Below are positions 29,001 to 44,000 of a stretch of 64,000 bases of DNA, in pieces. Where the stretch lies: the NCBI GenBank assembly GCA_947462335.1, contig OX381707.1, positions 58,624,073-58,688,072 on the forward strand, written 5' to 3'. A model generated the notes under the pieces. That model did not search any database. It saw nothing but the letters and a program-made list of their open reading frames with translations, and had not been told where the DNA came from. Position 1 is the stretch's first letter, and each line of letters starts with the position of its first letter. The translations under genes were made by a program, and so were the position numbers. The stretch comes from Harmothoe impar. Its lineage: Eukaryota; Annelida; Polychaeta; Phyllodocida; Polynoidae.

Positions 29001-32000
29001 TCTGTTTTCAAATGATTCTTTCTAAGTTTTTGACTCAGGGTCCCCCCTGAGTTTAGTGCGTCGGTTCTGGAGATTTATTTCTCCCTAAAAATAAAAGGAA
29101 TTGCTCCCATTCATCTAATTATTCAATGTTTTATTCATGCATGGTGTCAACAAATCACTTTTCAGCCCACACAGCCCCAGGGGACCACTGGGTGAAACAC
29201 CTATTTTCAGACATCCAGGCAGCTCAAACACCCGTGTTATCGTTGGCAACTTCGACCGGGAGAAAAGGGTGGAAAATACCTGCTTTTCCTCAACACTCAC
29301 CTGCTCCCCGACAGCCACTCACTCACTCACTCACCCACATCTACCTTTGCCTTACATACCACTGTGACAATGCGTTGAGGGTAGTTTTGAACCAGCAATG
29401 TGTGTCTTTTCTCAGAATTAACAGAAAATTCATGAAATTCAGGTTTCACACCCTCAATCGTTTCAATCACCCTGACCCTGAGTCATTTGTAATCACGTTT
29501 AATCTTCTTCTATGGTGAAAAATATATTGTGGATATAGGATATACATGTTATATTCAACTTTCCCTTAATTATCTATGGCGGGTCCCCAATCAAAGTTAT
29601 CCGAATTTCATGGGGGTTAAGTAGATAAATGTTGGACGCACTTCAGCACAAAGAGAATCATGTTCATATCTATTGACCTTTTTAGTCTTTGCCAAAATGT
29701 ACCAGACAGTGGCAATGTTTGGATAAAATGCCTCTGGTCAGGCAGAATGGCTAGTGCTGCGGGACCAGATGTCATGCACATTCTGGGCCTTTCAGAACTG
29801 AAAGAATTTTTCAAATATTCCAACTAGAACTCAAATTACAAGTGCTGGAGTATACACAAGTTATTATTTTCTGTTTGAAAATAACATTCATCCAAATTCT
29901 TATGCAAAGCTTAGATTTTGTTTATCCGGTCCTGCAGAAATCTATCCGGTCCTACGAAGTTTGCAACCGGAAGGACCAAATGTCCTTCACGGTGAAAATG
30001 TTTTCACAAAGACTGCCTTTTCACCTTTTCAACAGCACTGCATTGTTTAGTATAACACCAAATCACACGAATATTATATGAAGATGAAGAACAAACAAAT
30101 GGGAATGGGATGGTGTGAAATATAAAATCCCTAACAAGCACACCCACACGTACTCATGCACCCTCCTCTCACACCTCTGTAGCCATTCTCACCTGTCACT
30201 ACTAATAGTTACATGTATTATATATCAGACAATCAGTATTATCTGATTCATCACTTAGGACCTAATTGGTGAAATCCCTGAGCACTTGGGGCTTGCAATG
30301 AATAACACTGACACAACGGCACAAAGCAAAGGAGGGCTCAGAACTCCATCTAGTTATTTTCAAGTATGATAGAGGCCATATACCAAATAATTAGTCATCT
30401 CTGTGGGGAATTTATCCCACAAAACAGTATAGCTTCTTAGATAAAGACTCACACCAGGCCTTTATCCCTCAAAATTGGTGGTAAAGCACAAAGGCCGCTA
30501 TCTAACAAAGAGTTTGTTTGTGTAATAATCATATATCAGATAATTTGCCCATCACTTATGGTGTACCCAAGTGCTCCATTCTGGGGCCACTATCATTCAT
30601 ATGCTTTGATAACGAATTACCTAATACTCTCAGTCACAGTAAGATCATAATGTACGCTGATGTCGCTGTATTTTACGCGTCAAGCCAATGTCCATTAATT
30701 GCGGCATCACAAATTCAAGAGGATGCTACTCTTATCTAACAATAAGTGCTGCCTCAGGCCGACTCAGTTTGGTAAAATCTGAGACCAGATGTCCAAGCGA
30801 GTGGCCTGTTTGGCAGTTAATCAGCCAATAGCTCAGTGCCCCATAACCACTATCAAATTACTTATAAGTGCACCAACCCATGCTAAAGCTTCACTACATT
30901 AAAATCGAGACCGAGATCCTTCTTCCAATCTGTAATACATAATCAGGTCCTTAAGACGCAAACCTGTGCATTCATTCATTTTTGGACATAATTATGGTAT
31001 CCTCCATCATTGATGATTTCCTGCATATTTTAACATGTAGACGGTTAGACAACCAGTGGAAAGCTACCACCGGCCCTAAACCTGAACATTTTGACTATGT
31101 ATGTTTTTTTAAGATGATCTAGGGTAGATTCACCCTGAGTTGGACAAATAACCTGAGACGGACAGTGAAATTTTAGGTTATTCATGTACCCTGCTACATA
31201 CTTCTAGTGCTTTTTGGAAAGAAAAACACTTAAACTTTATTATTGTTCACAAATAAAGGGCTTAAAATGCTTGAATAACCACTAAATCAGGTGTCTGTCT
31301 TAAGGTATGTGTCCGGCTCCAGGTGAATCTACCCTAATAAAAAAAAAAACTCCATACCAATCCTATAAGGTTAGTATTTCAGGGAAATGTGGTATATGAG
31401 AACAGTATATAGGTTTTGTGAAATAAAGGTCAGTTGATATTCCAAGTCGATGTTGTATCTCCAAAAATAAAATGTTTTCTGAAATCAAGCTTTTGCTGGA
31501 GGAATTCTTTTGTTGTGAAATAATGGCTTTTGTGCTCTAACCTCAATTTTGTGCGATTGTGGCATAAAGATACAAATGCTAACACCCATTGATACGGTCT
31601 CTGTCATATTTCAGGAGTGGGGGCTTGGGCCATATCCCACGAAGCCACAGACAGTATCAATGGGTGTTGGCATTTTTATTTATTTTATTAATTTGAAGCC
31701 CTTTAATGAAGCAAGGACAACCTTATCCTAAACAAATGCACAGGGCCATGTTGCATTCAATGGGGTCATTGAATACGGTTCCTAAAGCATAGGAAATCTC
31801 ATATTTCAAAAAGTTAAAGGCTGGTTCGCTCATTGTAGTTGCATAATTATTATGTAAAATATTCACAACACATGTATTTATGGTAATAGTAAATTGAATC
31901 ACCCATAATTCTTTGTGATATCAGCAGCAGATTGCACCTAAAGTCGGACACTAATTACACACAGACACTACATACTATTAACCCTTTAGGGCCGAGCATC

Positions 32001-35000
32001 NNNNNNNNNNNNNNNNNNNNNNNNNNNNNNNNNNNNNNNNNNNNNNNNNNNNNNNNNNNNNNNNNNNNNNNNNNNNNNNNNNNNNNNNNNNNNNNNNNNN
32101 NNNNNNNNNNNNNNNNNNNNNNNNNNNNNNNNNNNNNNNNNNNNNNNNNNNNNNNNNNNNNNNNNNNNNNNNNNNNNNNNNNNNNNNNNNNNNNNNNNNN
32201 TTTAGATGACACATTGATATTTCTAAATTAACTTTTCTTGAATTGCTTCGGACACTTGTATCTCTTTTTTTGTTCAGATTGTAGTTATACTAGTATATAA
32301 TTAAATGTACCTGACGTTCACTGGGGGGCAAAAGGGCTAAATCACATTATTAGATTTGAACTTCTGGGTTTTTATATATTATCTATAGGGTAGGTATCTG
32401 TTAATGCCTGCTCAGGTAAGAGATACTATTCTATACAAAAAGCATTGTATTACTAACCCAGCTGCTCCTTTGTCCGAAGGGTGTCAAAGCAGGGTTGTTT
32501 ATTGATTTGAGCAAGGAGTTCAAGTAGAATGTTGTCACGTATGGACTCCATGCCGACCTGGTAGTACACTTTGAGTGCATTTGTGGCATGGACGCTGTTT
32601 TCTACCCTCAGTCCAAACCAGGCACCTGCAGGCAATGAATTAATAATCCCATTAGTAACTGGTAGCTTATTAGTCCAGAGCTATTTTATATTTTATATTT
32701 TATCCAATATCATAATAAGAAAAAATGAGTTGTGCATGGCATAAAAGTAAAACGTTGTTGAAATATGGATTTAGATCACATTACTATTTCCTTCGTGTCA
32801 AATGATAGACCAGTATATTCTCACCTACTGTTTCATGGAACATAAGGGGATAACCGACGTTTTCATGTATTTACATTTTGCTCCATACACCTGTATATGA
32901 AACAGTTGTTGGTTTAGGAATAGTCATTCTAGGCATGTGCCTTTTTTTTAAATTCAAGATTAAGTGACTTTTTAGGGGGCTGTTCTTTTTCTTGGTTCTA
33001 GGCTATTAAAATGGTTTATTCTACTAGTTGCTCTGCTCACCGTCTGGGAGGTGCACCGTCTGTGACTGTGGCTGTAGGTGTGTGGGTAAGGGGGTTGTTC
33101 CACTTCTCTCCAACGTAGACGTCACCACACCGGCCAGTCCCACTGCTCCCTGCACCAAGAACCAACAGTTTTACACTTTCTATATGGTCAATTTCACTCT
33201 ACAACAAGTTTTTAGGTAGTAAAACACGAAAGACTAGATGATATAGAGGGGACCCTTTGATTTTGATTTTTTTTAAAGTGCGAGTCGGGGGGGGGGGGCA
33301 GCTACTGCGCACACTTAATTGAACCTAGTATGTTTATGCGTGCATTAAATATATTGATGCTTATGTTGCAAGTCCATCAGTTTCTAAACCACAATTCATG
33401 CGTCTTGATATCTTTGTTTCATATTGTGTCCGTATAGGAGGCGCTATGTGTTTGTAATAAGTCAGACATACCTCTTTGTCTACATTTCCATAGACTAGCA
33501 TCTTTAGGTACATTGTACTTAGCAGTCTAGGTATAAAGGCCTCTAGGTCCGATACAGTCATGTCTGAAATAAAAATATACAGCAGTCAAACATTATAGCA
33601 CTCCAATGCACTATATGGGTATATATATAAAACTGGACATGACATCCATGCAACAGAGTCTTTCTAACAGAAAGCTATATTCAGTCTCATCATAGTAGAA
33701 ATCCATGGGTTGCTATATGAAGGAGAAGGCCATGTTCATGCCTATGTGTATGTCTGTGTGGGTGTACATGAGTGTGTCCATGAGTGTCTGCATTCATGCT
33801 GCGGCCACACTGCATTCATGCTGCATCTGTGCTGCACTCACATGTTACATCCAAATTGGCATCTCTTATGGACATTTCCCTTTTTGTGTTATGAACATTT
33901 TTTTGCTATTTGAACTTTTTTCTCGCCAAATATGGTGTTTTTAGGGAAATTCACTTTTTTGCAAATTGAATTTTTTTCTCGCCAAAAGGTATGGAATCTG
34001 CATCCATGCCTGATCCCATTGATGGCCTCTGGATGGACCCATGCATAGTGAAGACCTACATAGTGGACATAAGTTCAAGTGAAAAAGTGCAAGTCATTTG
34101 TTTTGCAGCTTGCACTGAACTGAACATAATAGCCCTTAACTGGGTTGTCAACAATCAATTAAACTATGACCAAACTCCCTCTATTTCGGAGACCAAATAC
34201 ACTATCAAATAATTTTTTTCTTCAAAATTATACCCTGTGTAGAATGGCTCGGTATTCAGGTATCCTACTGCGAGTACATATATGTCAAATTCTATTTCTA
34301 AATACCTGAAAAATGAAAAATACTGGCGTCCATTGGTCATGTAGGAAATGTACTAAAAATACCAAAAATATGCAACAAAACCCTAATTTTCTCAAAAACT
34401 GTTCAGTAGGATTTTTTCTAACTGAGGTTCCAGTGTTTTCTACCCTCATATTACACACTGGCATAGAGAATATATTGGCACCTAGTCAGCATTTTGCCCT
34501 AGAACCAATCTGTGAGGCAAAAAACAACCAAAATGAGCCAATGGTCTGAAGTATAAAACTGGGCATCGATCACTATAGAGCTACAAAGAGAGAGAATCGA
34601 TGTCCAGTAACAATTCACAATAAATAGACTATGGCTATAGTCACTGAATGCAGCGGTATCATATCTAAGGATTTTGACTGTTTAAATGGAACAAGGGCTC
34701 TGGATTCATGGACGCACATACTAGTACTCAATATACTACACACACTTCATTAAACCTCCATGACTAGCATGCAAATTAATTTGATTATACAACATGTACA
34801 AGTATAGTGAACTCACTCGGTGCCAGTTCAAGTTTTTCCCTGCGGGTCCACATGACCTCGGTCAGGAAGACATCTGTGTAGTAGGAGGCGTGGCTGTGCG
34901 GCTGTTCAGCGTCATAGTTCTGGAGGCCCCGGATGTACTGAAATAGTTGGAGAAGATTTTATGGACCTGTATCTGACCATCAGGAATACAGCTAGTATGT

Positions 35001-38000
35001 GTTATACGGCCTGTTATACAAATATGTATTTACAAGAAGATTTAACAAGGATTCCTTGGCATAGTTCTTATAAATGTTAGCAGAGTGCTCTTTCCTTAAC
35101 AGGGAGAGATACTTCTTTCCAGAAACAAGCTTTACTTAGGTGCTAAAGATAGTTTCTCTCTAGTTTCTTACGGACCAAACACAATCTGCAACCATAGACA
35201 TAGTATATTTTGGGCAGATTATGATGACTGACATACAGATTAAAAAGTGAAACGAGAGATTATGGGACTGCAAATTGTAATACTAACCTTTTCTTTAATG
35301 ACAGCGAATCTCTCTGGGTCCACTTTCATGTCGACAAGACGGTCTACCACCTTCTGTAGGAGCACGTTCAGTTTGTCGTTGTAGCCATCTAAAGTCACCT
35401 GTAATAGAGTAAGAGTAAGAGTAGAATCAGTTTAAGCTATTTAAACGAGTGTTGTTGTTTTTTAAATGATTAAGACGTGCGATGTTTGTCAGTCGGAATG
35501 AATACCCTGCATTTTTCCCCCCTCCCCCCTCCTTTCTTTCTTTTTTTTAACCCTGCATTTATGCATCACAACAACAAAAGGGAATAGTACATGCAATCTC
35601 TATCTACTTCCACATTCCCTTCTTTGAAACATACAAATTATTAGCACTACTAAAGCTGTTGAGTATCTGTTGAAATAGTTCACAACAAGGGTGGGAATTG
35701 TACCTTGAAGCCATTACGGAGGGTGACCAGGTCATAGTTGAGGCCTGCTAACTCGGCAGCATACAGGTACTCATTGAGCGAGTCTACAAAGAGGCGTTCC
35801 AACATGGCCGTCAGGTTCATGCTTTCTGCACTCTTGTACACCTCAGGGCTGTAAGAGAGAAAGGGGTTTCTCAAAGATTATATCATTTCAATTCATTTAT
35901 GATAACAGATAAGGTGCTCTGTGTGAAATGCTGTTCGTCTTAGTTTACTGTTTGGAAGCTATTAGATACTTTACTGTCATTTCTTCTCTCAGCAAAGAAG
36001 TCCCTCAAATAAATGTATCTAAGTTACCAAAGCAGCTTCCCTATGTTTACCTGAGGAAGGCTACAGTGACACATGCCTTGGGCAGTAGAAACACGTCATC
36101 CTGACGGTGCCACAACTCCAGTAGGTCTGTCTTCTGCACCAGTCTTGGCTCTAGTGATGACTGAAAGCAAAGTGTTCAACTTCAATTGGTGAGGTTTACA
36201 ATACTTTATATGCTTCTTAATCTTATGATGAAATTAAGAACATAAGAAGATAACCGATATTGCCTAGTGTCACAATGCCCCCAACCACACACACAAAATC
36301 AAGAAGTTAGTCGTTGGTGGTTCAAACCCCGACATAGGACCCAGCGGAGGAGCTGACGATAGGCCAGGGTAAAATAACCATGGCCGTTAAGCATTGGGAG
36401 AAAAAAAAACAGTGGAGTATTTAGATCCTGGCAGTTATAGAACCTAACATTAAAGTGGCATAATCACCGAGCGTACCGCATTCACAATTCTAGTACTGTT
36501 CTAGTCTACTATGTGGTAAAGTGCGAGTGGCGAGAATGGCCCTTTAAATTAAAGACACAAATCGCTACTCACTGTGACAACCTGATCAGCCAGCTTGTTG
36601 TTTGTGGTCACTTGGGGTAGCTTGTCCAGGGGCAGTGTCAGCATGTCTCCCCCGGGTTTCTGCAGCTGGACGGTTTCCTTATTCTGCACCTCCACCTTGT
36701 AACCTGGGGGCAAGAACTTACTGAAGCCTCCAATCAGGTCGGGGTGAGCCTTGAACAGATGACACACCCGCACCACAGCGTCTGGGGCACTTACCCTGCA
36801 ACAATACAAGCAGTCAAATCAGCATGTTTTAGATGAAAATGTTTTCTAGACTTGTTTTATTCCATTAAGGGTTGCATATTGCTTTGAAGTGTTATGCCTT
36901 TTGTCTTCATGATAAAATCATGCCGACCCTTTTGGGGGTGCATCAACCCAATAGGGTTGGCATGATCCTTGCATGCAGCACTGGTGTTAGTCACCAGGGC
37001 CGCATTCATGCATCAGGGGGATAAAATGCTGAATACAGCCAGACAACATCTATGTCATAGGTTTACATTATTCAGAGTGTTTTAGCGAAGCGATTTTACC
37101 CATTTTAATATTTTGCATTTGCAGCTGTAATACCCTAGGCTGGTTTCATAAGTAGAATCTAGAGCTTAGACATGCACAATCTTGTGCAAATGATTAAACC
37201 TTGCACCAAGAAAATGCCATCACACCCCAATAAAAGACATTACTGGTGCACTTACAGGTGAGTTTTGAGTCCTTTCATGATGTCTAGGAGGTCATTGTAG
37301 ACTTGGGCCTGGTCCCCAAACTGGAGTTTCACTTGGTCAAGGTAGGAGAGCGCATCATCTACTAGGGTATGGTGAACATCTGGTTCTTGTTTCTGTTGAT
37401 CTTTGTCCTTCTCTGACTGCTGCAATTATAACATGGAGTTGGTCATTGATTTGGACAACACAAAGTGGTAATCAAGGAGACTCCAATTACAGGTAATAGT
37501 CACGGTTCATAACGTATCATATTAGCCGCAATAATTATAGAAACTTAGATGAGAGATTAATATACTGTGATCCGCCTGACCAATGTTGGTAGGTCGGATA
37601 TATGTTTTTGTCCCATGATTTGTTGATTATGATTACTACGGTGAATCAGTTTCTTCGTAAATCAACAGTCATGTGTCATTTAGCCAGGAATATAACCGTA
37701 TCTTAAATGATCTTGACCTATAAATTAGCCCACTCACTTTGTCTAATTGTCTTACTAGATCAAAGTTGGAAGCGATGAATTCGTTCTTCACTGGCAGTTT
37801 CAGATTTGGATGCAAGCTGCAATTTGTCCATGTCTGAAAATGAATATTGTAATATTAATACTTATCAAATATCACAATTATGTTATTGTTAAAAAAACAC
37901 CTAATAAATTATGCTACAACAATGTACACGTCAATGATCAATAATTCAAATTGGTACAAAATAAATTCTTTTACAGTAAAAAATGTACTGTGTTAATTTA

Positions 38001-41000
38001 GAAAATCAAAAGAGTCCAATAATGATCAGAATAGGATGATTATTCAGAACCATTATTAAACTGTTATTACCTCGATGAGGCTCTCGTCCATTGGTTGGTT
38101 GGTATATGGTACTCCATATCTTATCTCAGTTTGGTCAGTCTGCCCTTCAAACTTCTTGGCACTGGTGATGATCCTGTTTGGTTAAAATATAAAACTCAAT
38201 ACACCCCCACATCTATTTGGATACCTCCTACTTTAACAGGTATGCTTGGTAAGTGTAAAAGGAAGCTTAAAATTTGAAGTAGGATATGTATCCTAGAAGA
38301 ACAGGGCCAGATTTAGATGCTTCCACCAGAATGTTCTATTGACATGACTCTTTTTAAGGATTACTTACTTATAACAACAAAGTCTTTGGAGGGACATATA
38401 AGACTAGATTTTGATAATCTGTATTATTGCCATACCAGATCATATTCCGTATTATATACACTAGTCTCGTTCTTTACACTAAAAAAGGGGCATACGATAT
38501 ACCTGCAGTTGTCAGGCCTGAGATGGTCCAACATTTTCGCAATGACTTGTGGGTCATACTCCTCTATCAGGTAGTCTCCACTCAGCACGTCCGACATTGG
38601 GTAATCCTGAATAGTGGACCATAAAACCAGGGGTGTCATATTAACCCTTTGAGGGTATCATGGTGCCTAAATGCTTCATGATCATTTGTTTCCATGATGC
38701 ACTAACACAGTGCTGCCGAGTAACCTTGCTGGCCCTGCATCAGTGCATCATGCCGACCGTTAGGGGGTTGTATCAACCCCATTAGGTCGGCTTAATGCAG
38801 GAATGAAGCATTGGTGAGTCACTGACCAGGGCTACATATATATATATGCATGCATCATGAAGACAAAAGGGCCATATTTCATTAAAGCACTATGCTGTCC
38901 TTTTAATAAGTGCTTCAATATCAAACCCCAAAATCAGTATTACTAGCTCATGCATACTATAAATAGATGGCCATGATACCCCGTGTACTATTATCGAGAG
39001 TTAATCTTCTTGAAATATGTCTAGCAACTAGAAATGCATAGGTCAACGAATGGCAGGTTTAGAGCTTAACAGAGGTATCTTCTGGCTTTATAAGAGATTC
39101 AATGAAAAGCTGCCTACCCTTAAGTCGGATGTGGAGCCGACGGTGTAGTTTCTTGGCTGCTCCTTATCCTTGAACCGGAACTCCATTGCATTCAATTCCT
39201 AAAAATTAGAACTCCAAGGTGTTTTATACAGCACTTTATCAGGGTACACATGTATACCATAAGCATGCATTATTTCCACGATACATGTGGTTCACACATA
39301 GCTTTGCATTTGATTAGGTCTATATATAAAGTATTGCATCTTTATATCGGTGAGGTAATTCTCTTGACATTAACCAAATGAGGTTGGAACTTTACACGAT
39401 CAAAAGCTCCAGTGCGGGTTATACACTATTCTCTCATCTAGGTGAATATACTGCATGTACAAGGGCTTTGGGAGTATAGCACAGTACGTGTACTAAAATA
39501 GCAGAGACTCCCTCCAAATTTTCTAAATTATTATAGGATTGTCAATCATTAACCTTCTTTTCATCTTGAATCCATTGTTGAGGACCATGCTCTCTCAGCA
39601 TTTTGATGTACTGAAATACGAGTGTCACGATGTCGGTGGTGTGGTCTGAAAAGAAATGGTACCATATTAAAGAATTCAAGAAAAACAATATCTGGGTAAA
39701 CAGTGATACTGATAGAAAAGTAGAATCTTGTAGAAGAGCAAAATATTCCCAAAACCTTGTTTCAGTAGAAACTTGTTACATTTAGAGCAAAATTCAGAGC
39801 AAAGTTAATTCTATCTAATTGTAGCTCACATGATCCGTGATTACAATGTTAGGATATAACATCTTACGAGAAACTTAATTAAGTGCTACATATCTTGATA
39901 ATTGAAAAATACCCGATAATAGATTCTCCATCATATGATAAAGTGACATTTTAGTTTCAGTGTTTTAAAGACATGGGAAACATTACTTACCTAGACCCTC
40001 CTCACTGAGATCGACTGAGACCCTGAAGAAACCAAATCCGTCAAAACGTGACGCACCTGCTGATAGTCCGGTGGCCCATCCTGCAAGTCAGAGGTACATT
40101 ATGAAGTCTACTGATCAATTTTTACTTTTATTCATTTGCATTTGATATAGGGATCTGGACGGATGTGCGCTGGTTACATCGACAACCACTGATAAGAGCT
40201 GATAAGACTGTTACAAGTCTGCCCCCTGTCTGTCCCCTATTTGTACCCAAAGTGGTATGGCTTATCAGTGGGGTTAACCTTAACCAGCGAAATTTCAACT
40301 CCATCTCAACTCTACTCTCATGGCATCATATGAAGAACATCACAAGAGTGCATGATACCTTCAAGAGTTTTTCGAATGGCTTTTAATTCCATGACACATT
40401 CACATACAGTATAAAGTAATACTAAAGGCAATGGCTACATGTAGAGATTACTTATCTACGTGACGAATGACACTCACCAAGATTCTTTATTTCTGAGTAG
40501 ATGCTCCCAGGCCCTTCATGTCCTAGAAGGTGGCTGAAATAGCTTCCTGGCTGCAATAAAACGTGTGGACATTTAGAAGAAAGATGCAAACGAAAACGAT
40601 TTGATAATTAGTTATATTTAATACTGTACAAAAATTAGTCCTTTACCTGGATGGGCTATGATATACACAATACTATAGGTAAACCGTTTGTAGCGGTATA
40701 TCAATATGTAAAGCTCTTATACTCCCTTATATTTTCTCATGGCGTATCATGAAAGAATTAAAATTAAATAGGGACTTTTTATACTATCACCCAGTTATAC
40801 TCTGATATCCCACCTTCATTTTGTAGTGTTCATGAAAGTCTGGCAGCGGCCATTGGATCCTCAAACTGCGCAGGTTCTTCACAGGTACTACTGTCAGTTG
40901 ACGCTGTGTAAAGAACACACGTATTAGGGACATCTCCAGATAAAGTATATCAATATAGTACTTGTTTTTACCGTAATATACTAGCCGAAATCTCACTTAT

Positions 41001-44000
41001 TATATAGGGCATTCCGTACTATCGACAGCATTGAATGCAACTGCTCAATCATGTCAATTATCTTTGGTTGGTTGATATCCAACATTACCTGAAAGATGTA
41101 CGTTATATTAACGATAGGAAAGTATTACTACACTTGGTAAAATCAATGGGCAAAGGCCGTCCTGGCCATTTAATGTTTTCTAAAATATGTTCACTACTTG
41201 TCCTATTGTTTAAATGTACCTTAATCTGTTTGTCACCAAGTGGGTGACCCTCCCAGTCCTTTACTATCACATCTTTGTTTTCTACACTTGTGAACAGATC
41301 CGTCACAAAGGTTTGTAGTTCGTCTAAGGTTTCTGAAATCCAGAAAGGTACATTTTAGAATTGTATAGAAACTTGGGGAAATAGTAATACAGACCTCACT
41401 TTCACTTCATTTCCGAATAACCAAAGGGTCCTTATTTGTGATGATTAGAACACCAATAATCTGAGATGAGGTGGGAGTGAATGTAGGGAGGATTAATGGT
41501 GAATTATAGTAATTATGAAAACAAACTAGTCATAATTGGGTGAAAGTGGTTACCTTTTCCAAGTACAGCCAGAGTCATAATGTTGGCCGAGTAATAGCGG
41601 CTGTGAAAGTCCAGCAGCGCCTGTCTTGTGTCTATCCCAGCCTCCCTTGGACGAGTCAACAGTGTGTCAAAATTACCTACCAACATTGACAGAGCAATTT
41701 AGGACTGTGTACCAGTAATACATTTGTTATATCTATACAGACAAGAATGATGTATACAGGTCTTATTACACAGTGGAAATCCTATACACTTACGCTCTGG
41801 TCACCTTCTGGTAAATTTAGTTAATCAATTTTCAACTAATTAGGTTAAGACAAATCTATCCAAATCCCAAAAATGAAGGACATGGCATATCTGTATAAAT
41901 GCATATGTAAAGGTATTCATGCCTACTTGCTCAAATTGAAATGCAAAGTTATTTCGCATTATTCCCACCTTTCCTACACCGCTTATTATTCCAATATGGG
42001 AATACTATTCACCTGTGCCAAAGTGTGAGTAGGGGTGTGCCTGGTCGTAGGTTGACTTCTCCACCTGGAGGAGACGCCTGGAGTCTATCTTGATGTTCTT
42101 CTCGTTCTCAGAGTTCACTGCATTCACTTCCCGCTCGGTAGCACTCTCAGTGAACAGCGGGCCAATGAAGAACTGTGCAAATCTGAAATAATAAGAAATT
42201 CAATTTTGTGTCTGTGTGGATGAGGCTTTTAGATTTGTGTGCCCATAAAAGGGACAGCCATGACGATGGGCAGGTCCAGGGATCGGTAGGGCTGAACATA
42301 GGGGTAAGCACTGTTAATCAATGCACCATGATCATGACTGGGCTAGCTCTAAGGGCTGAGCTTTGAGGCAACAAAGGTTAGCATATTAGGACGCTTGACT
42401 CCCGATAAGAAGTTCATTTTTGATTCCTGGCTTCGGTTTTAAACTGGCGCACTACACATGTTTTCACCGTTAAATCCTGTATAACCTAGTACATGCATAC
42501 TATAATCTACATTACCTGTCCAGTGCCCCCTGAAGGCCCTCAGGGGCCACATCAAAGTAGTAGGTTGTACACTGACTGCTGGTGGACGCATTGCAGGCAC
42601 CTCCATTCTCACTCAGGTATCGCTTGTACTCCTGCTCCTCTGGGTACTACAGTCCAAAGCCAAAAAGTCCAGAATGAGATGTTTACTTTAATTATGATGG
42701 TTGTGTCTACATATGCATACATATGTGTGAACTTTTGGATGTTAATCTTTAAAGAATGGTATGTTTCCATGAAGCAGGATTTGTCATCATGAAGTGCAAC
42801 ATGCCGATGAGTAACCCTACATGAGTAGTATATCAACTCTGTAGGGCCGGCGATCATGCAGCCCTCGCGAGTTACTCTCAAAGACAAAGGGCAAGGCATA
42901 TAACATACGAGTTGAATAAAGCGACCATTGATTTGCCCATTCCAGAGAACATTATGTCCAGTAACTACAGACTACACGTATGTGAGAAGTAAACCTCGGG
43001 GATAAGGGGATATTGCCTACCTTTGATGTACCCAAAAAGAGCATGTGTTCACAAAAGTGGGCGAGGCCGGGCAGTTCAGGCGGGTCGCACATATTACCTG
43101 AAATACATCGATTACATGATCATAATTCCAAGCAGGTACAGGAATGCAATCACTAATACACTATTCAATATCTATACATGAATATTATTACTAGGGATAT
43201 ATGGATGTCCCTTAATGATTCAAAACATTAACGGTTACAGTGTAGATCTACCTACCGACACCAACTTGGAGGGCTGCAGATGACTTGTCAGTGGTTGGAT
43301 CGCTGATGAGGAGGACCTTCATCTGGTTGTCAAGTAACAGACCGCGATGGTCCCTTTTGTCCTCCTGTGACTTTTTAATGTCATTGTAGACTGCCTTCAC
43401 CCCTGCCATGTTCCTAGTGCACTCTCTGTACTGCAGGGATACCGAATAAAACAGTTGTGAGGTAGAATATCATGATGGGTAATATACTACCGGGTAGTAT
43501 TGATTAAAGAAAAAACTATTGTGGACTTCAGACATATAGACGTAGGCCGTCCAGATAACCGATATCTCAAGATCGCTAAAAGATAATAGTGGACCACCAT
43601 GACTCATGGAATGGGCCAGGCTGGGGGGGGGGGGGGGGGGGGGGGAGCCACTCTCGTAGCCCTATCAAGTGTAAACACCCTCCATTGGAAGACCAAATTC
43701 AGAATTTTTGGTTGAATTTTTCCAGTCCCCCTTCAAGTTCAAGACAGGTTGACATTTTTCTGCCCGCTCCCCCCTCCCCTTGAGATGGGGTTGGAATTTT
43801 TCCAGCCCCATTGCCATTCTTTGAACCATAGACATAGAGAGGTCTAGGTCTGTGATTGAACTAGAGGGCTTAAACTGCATAAGCAGTGCAAATATTCTCA
43901 AACAAGGCATTATTGCAAAAAAAAAAAAAAGTCTTAATTAAGGCGGGTATATTTTTTTTTGTCAGTAAAATCTAAATTTCTAAGAAATCCACCACGCAAA

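Larger units (their letters stand above)
28636..32457. other. IDE intron 24 (3.8 kb) with scaffold gap and LINE relic
   Basis: Holds a reverse-transcriptase relic, a small inverted repeat and the N run, each listed separately. The remainder shows no gene. Confidence 0.6.

Noticed and set aside
31932..32231. Three ORFs across the N run
   Set aside because: Artefacts of translating undetermined bases.
36549..37419. PAH exons as a nested SIN3 gene or retrocopy
   Set aside because: Only two exons occur, they keep an intron, splice in phase with IDE on the same strand, and no further SIN3 domain is nearby.
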